From Combretum micranthum (taxonomy: Eukaryota > Streptophyta > Magnoliopsida > Myrtales > Combretaceae), in NCBI GenBank assembly GCA_024138025.1, contig JAMXBD010003423.1, positions 56,623-120,622 on the forward strand: 64,000 nt of DNA, given 5' to 3'. Both the position numbers and the translations under genes were made by a program. The stretch's first letter is position 1; each line of letters starts with the position of its first letter. The notes beneath the pieces were generated by a model. It did not search any database, was not told the origin of the DNA, and saw nothing but the letters and a program-made list of their open reading frames with translations. Below are positions 60,356 through 64,000 of this stretch, piece after piece.

Positions 60356-61366
60356 AAGGAAGTGGTGAAGAAGGAGGTAGTTAAGCTGTTAAATACAGGA
60401 CTCATCTATCCCATATCTGATAGCTCATGGGTAAGTTAAGTGCAGGCGGTTCCTAAGAAAAGGGGAATGATTGCTATGACAAATGAAAGGAATGAACTGA
60501 TCCCCATGTGTACAATCGCTGGATGAAGAGTAAGCATTGATTATAAGAAACTGAATGATGCTACTAGGAAAGATCATTTCCCACTGCCATTCATCGATGA
60601 AATGTTGGAGAGACTAGTAGGACATGCCCATTACTATTTCTTAGATGGCATGACAGGATGCTTCCAGATACCCATAGTGTTTGAAGATCAAGAGAAAATC
60701 ACATTCTCTTGCCCTTATGACACATTCGCATCCTAAAGTATGCCCTTTGGCCTGTGCAATGCCCCAACAACTTTCTAACGTTGCATGATGGCCATCTTTG
60801 AAGACTTGGTAGTGGATTTCATGGAGGCCTTCATAGATGATTTTTCCGTATTTAGGGATTCATTCACTGATTGTTTGATAAATTTGAAAAAAGTACTCTA
60901 AAGGTATGGGGAAACAAATTTGGTTGAATTGGGAGAGTGTCACTTCAAGGTATAGTAAGGGATTGTATTGGGACACAAGATATCAAGTAAAAGGAATCGA
61001 TATAGACTAGCTAAGGTGGAATTCATAGCTAAATTACCACCAACATCATCGATTAAGGTCATAAGAAGCATCTTGGGGCATGCATGCTTCTATGGGAGAT
61101 TTATTAAAGATTTCTCCAAGATAGATTGGTCATTAACCAAGTTATTGGAGAAAGATGTGCCGTTTAAGTTTAATGAGAGCTATTTGGATGTTATCAATCT
61201 ATTAAAGGAGAAGTTGACAAATGCTCCAATAATGGTGGTGTCGGATTGGAACTTGCCCTTCAAGTTGATGTGTGATGCCAGTGAATCAACACTAGGAGCA
61301 ACACTAGGGTAGAGATGGGATAAGCATTTCCAGCCTATCTACTATGGCAGCAAGACAAGTGGACTA
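60356..61366 (+). pseudogene. Tat/Athila-type pol: reverse transcriptase and start of RNase H
   Basis: Reads EVVKLLNTGLIYPISDSSWVS, then VSIDYKKLNDATRKDHFPLPFI, HYYFLDGMTGCFQIPI, MPFGLCNAP and FIDDFSVFRDSF, in which the catalytic box is FIDD instead of YxDD. LGHKISS, ILGHACFYGRFIKDFSKI and FKLMCDASESTLGATLG of RNase H follow (60968-61312 open). Matches Tat/Athila-lineage reverse transcriptases. Stops show decay. It is interrupted at about 61366 by R copy e within RNase H. Confidence 0.82.
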
Positions 61367-62737
61367 TTAATTGTAATCAATCCAAGTCAAATTAAAACCA
61401 TGTTTATACTCTATAATTAATCCTAGGCAAGCATACCTATCGATTATAGTATAGATTAGCATAGGCATTGTTCCTCCAGGACCTGTAATTACTTTTACTT
61501 ACTTTAATTCTACTATCTAGCTTACATGATTCAAGTGATTCTAATATATCTAAGACACTAGTTAGTTAATTAACCTAGCAAAATTGAGTGTCAACACTTC
61601 TAAGAATATTAGATCACAAAACTATCCCTAATGTTGATTCGCCACTAACCTTATTTCTAATTCCTCACAAAACATTTATTAATGGGTTGTTTAAGTTCTT
61701 AAACTATAGAAATCTCTAATTTCTTCAATCTCTCTTTCAAGATATTTGAATTCTAACCCTATATGTCTACTAGAAATGTCTTTCGTCTTTAGATGCATAC
61801 AAAATTGCATGAGAGTATATGATTCCTTAGAAAGATTCAATCTTTATACAGAAAATTCATGTAGTCTAGTCTAAATCAACATTCAAACTTCTTTATTCAT
61901 ACTAGATCTATCTTATCAATCAATCTGTTGATCAAATTAGAAAGAATCATGCAATGAATGTAATATTGCGCACATATTAATTCAAAGAACAATCAAAGCA
62001 TAGATTCAAGAAAAGCACAAACTTCCATTAACGAAAAAATCCCTTCTCTACATCAAGATCCAGGCTATGGAAATATGTTTTTCCATAAAATAAGAATTAC
62101 AATCATCGAATAAGGGAAAATAGTAAATATTCATGATTACAACCCTCAAAGATGAAGTCTTGTGATCTCCATTAAGCTCTTGTGTTTTGTCACTCTAAAA
62201 CTCTTATTCTTCTCTCTAAGTTGCGTAGAAATAAGGATAGGTCTCCAAAAAGACAAGTAATGGCCGTTATTTATAGAAAACAGCAAAATATTTTCTACAC
62301 AAGCACCTGCACAGCTGTGTAGGAGGATCATGTATGATGCAAAATTGACGAAACAATGAGAATATAAGGTCTACATGACCTCTAAGCACAGCCTGTGCTT
62401 ACGATTTCTTCCCAGCTTTTTCATAAGCATGCTGCACAGTTGTGTAGCTTCCTTCTATCCTTTGGAATTGCTTGTTGGTTACTTTTCACTTTCTATACTA
62501 GTGTTCTACACAACTTGTGCAGAAATCTCATGTATGTTGTAAATCTTCTCTTTTCTTATTTCTTTATTGAAATCTCTGTTAACTTATCTAATTGTCTTCA
62601 TTAAACTCAATATCTTTTTTTATTCCTGAAATTGAAATTTTAACCAAATAAGTGTCCTTTTCTTTAATAATTCACATGAAATCTATATAAAATAATATAA
62701 AACAATGTGAATAATGAGGGTCTTTTGATACTTGTCA
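61367..62737 (-). mobile_element. R-family LTR (copy e) inside RNase H
   Basis: About 1370 bp between GGCAGCAAGACAAG... on the left and the resumed pol frame on the right. It shares GGCAAGCATACCTATCGATT and GATTACAACCCTCAAAGATG with copies b and d. The - strand start TGACAAGTATC fits the family. The flanks share only ACTA (61363-61366 and 62737-62740), so the duplication is imperfect or partly lost. A GC-richer module with CACAGCTGTGTAGG lies near 62290-62330. Confidence 0.65.
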
Positions 62738-64000
62738 CTACCATACTATGGAGAAGGATTCATTGCTAGTAATATTCGGTTTTGATAAATTCAAACCTTA
62801 TTTGATATTGTCAAAAGTCATTGTCTACACAGACCATTCAACACTAAAGTTTCTATTATCTAAGACCGATGCAAAGCCGAGGTTGATTAGATGGGTTTTG
62901 CTACTTCAAGAGTTTGATTTAGAGATTAAGGACAAGAAAAGGGCAGAATACCTAGCTGTTGATCATCTATCAAGGTTAGATAACCCGCACTTGGAGCAGT
63001 TTCATGAGGAAGACATTAATGATAAGTTTCTAGAAGAGAGCCTATTTTCTATATGTGTAGTGGAGGATACAGTATTTCTTGGTTTGTTGACATCGTAAAC
63101 TATTCAGTTGGGAAGGTCTTACCGCAAGATATGGACTACCACAAGAAAAAGAATTTTCTTTTAAATCTTAAGTACTACTTCTAAGAAGACTCATCTCTGT
63201 TCAAGGTTTGTGTTGATCAAGTTATAAGATGCTACATATCTCATGAAGAAGGGCAAGAGATTTTATTCCATTGCCATGTTGGGCCAATAAGTAGCCATTA
63301 TAGTGCAAACAGAACCGCCCAAAAAATTCTAGAAGCAGGTTTCTACTAGCGAAGTACATTCAAAGATGCTCACTCTTGTTTTGTCTTGTGATAGATGCCA
63401 GAGAATAGGAAACATCTCCAAGAGGGATAAAATGCCACAAAAATACATCCTCGAGTGTAAAGTATTTGATGTATGGGGTATCAACATTATCGATCCACTT
63501 TCCAAAGCACATTTGGAAATAAATATATATTGGTTGTTGTAGACTATGTTTCCAAGTAGGTGGAAGCACAATCCTTGCACACTAATGATGTACAAGTGGT
63601 GTCAAGATTCTTAAGGAATCTATTTTCAAGGTTCGGAGTACCTGAGCACTCATAGATGATAAAGCCAACCACTTTTGCAATGTTTAGATAGGGAAGGTGC
63701 TGAAGAAGTACGGAGTTCATCATAGGTTAGCTACTCTTTACCACCCATAGACTAGTGGTCAAGTTAGGTTTCCAATAGAGATTTGAAATGGATATTGAAG
63801 AAGACGATGACCCTTAATAAAAAGGACTCGACCAAGAAGTTGGATGATGCCTTATGGGCAAATAGGACAGCTTACAAGACACCTTTAAGGTCTACACCAT
63901 ATAGATTGGTGCATGCTATAACATGTCACTTGCAGGTAGAAATAGAGCATAGGTCCTATTGGACCATTAAGATCGTCAATCTTGATTTTGAGGCAACTAA
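62738..64000 (+). pseudogene. Tat/Athila-type RNase H end and integrase, runs off the window
   Basis: [20 protein letters not shown] and [18 protein letters not shown], with [16 protein letters not shown] and VDHLSRL (62748-63098 open), give the end of RNase H. The integrase zinc-binding region (HCHVGPISSHYSANRTA, about 63272-63322; C.RIGNISKRDKMP) and core pieces ([18 protein letters not shown] at about 63858-63890) follow, with many stops. The 3' LTR is outside the window. Confidence 0.78.

Noticed and set aside
61367..62737. R family as a DNA transposon with terminal inverted repeats (TTGTGATCAA-like ends)
   Set aside because: Copies b and d have TG...CA termini with exact 5-bp duplications, which fits LTRs better; the apparent inverted similarity is short and inconsistent between copies.
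1..64000. tRNA genes, snoRNAs or microRNA precursors
   Set aside because: No convincing tRNA A/B boxes with cloverleaf potential were noticed outside primer-binding-site words; a tRNAscan-SE and miRNA scan would be decisive and could not be run.

Overview
This is AT-rich nuclear DNA from a flowering plant, almost certainly a eudicot. The evidence is intron-containing genes with GT-AG borders, a clear SPL8-type SBP-box gene, a plant isoflavone-reductase-like gene, plant LTR-retrotransposon families primed by initiator tRNA-Met, and a decayed insert of plastid 23S rDNA. The species cannot be named from the sequence alone.

There are only two host genes. (1) SPL8-like transcription factor, + strand, 4563-7465, three exons, with a GAGA/CT-rich promoter and leader. 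As printed, its first coding exon carries a one-base deletion inside the first zinc-binding motif of the SBP domain, so the frame breaks at about 5175-5177. (2) Isoflavone-reductase-like NmrA-family reductase, - strand, 20249-17596. Five exons join cleanly into a 326-residue protein with the dinucleotide-binding motif and the family lysine. The two genes are separated by about 10 kb of repeats, MITEs and a plastid rDNA fragment and show no functional link.

Everything else is transposable elements. Left edge: a LINE reverse-transcriptase relic and a possible solo LTR (to 3.3 kb). Middle left (7.5-17.1 kb): a plastid rDNA insert, one LTR of a family here called R, two long-TIR foldback MITEs and a hAT-like element. 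From 21.4 to 25.8 kb: the 5' part of a Ty1/copia element on the - strand, with its LTR, primer site, gag and the start of integrase.

From 25.8 to 44.9 kb lies one Ty3/gypsy element (+ strand, LTR at both ends) whose gag is split by a 13.3-kb nested insertion. An R-family solo LTR (26979-40293, target duplication CTGAG) itself contains a non-autonomous large retrotransposon derivative (LARD, 27557-36695, two 3.4-kb LTRs, duplication AGTAC) and another solo LTR (36789-39400, duplication TGAAT). All three duplications are readable in the sequence.

From 44.9 to 49.5 kb there is no gene, only MITE-like and short repeats. From 50.2 kb a second Ty3/gypsy gag-pol relic carries a hAT-type MITE with an exact 8-bp duplication, and is cut in the reverse transcriptase by an Athila-like element whose LTR (53219-56252), polypurine tract and internal remnants run on the - strand to about 60.3 kb. 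That element contains another R solo LTR (58486-59845, duplication CATCT). The right edge is a Tat/Athila-type pol relic (+ strand, 60.36 kb to the end) interrupted by a further R LTR.

The most unusual signals are the LARD and the depth of nesting, GC-rich palindromic modules that recur in otherwise unrelated AT-rich LTRs, and the single-base break in SPL8, which may be an assembly error because one LARD LTR shows the same kind of one-base deletions. No new gene system was found.
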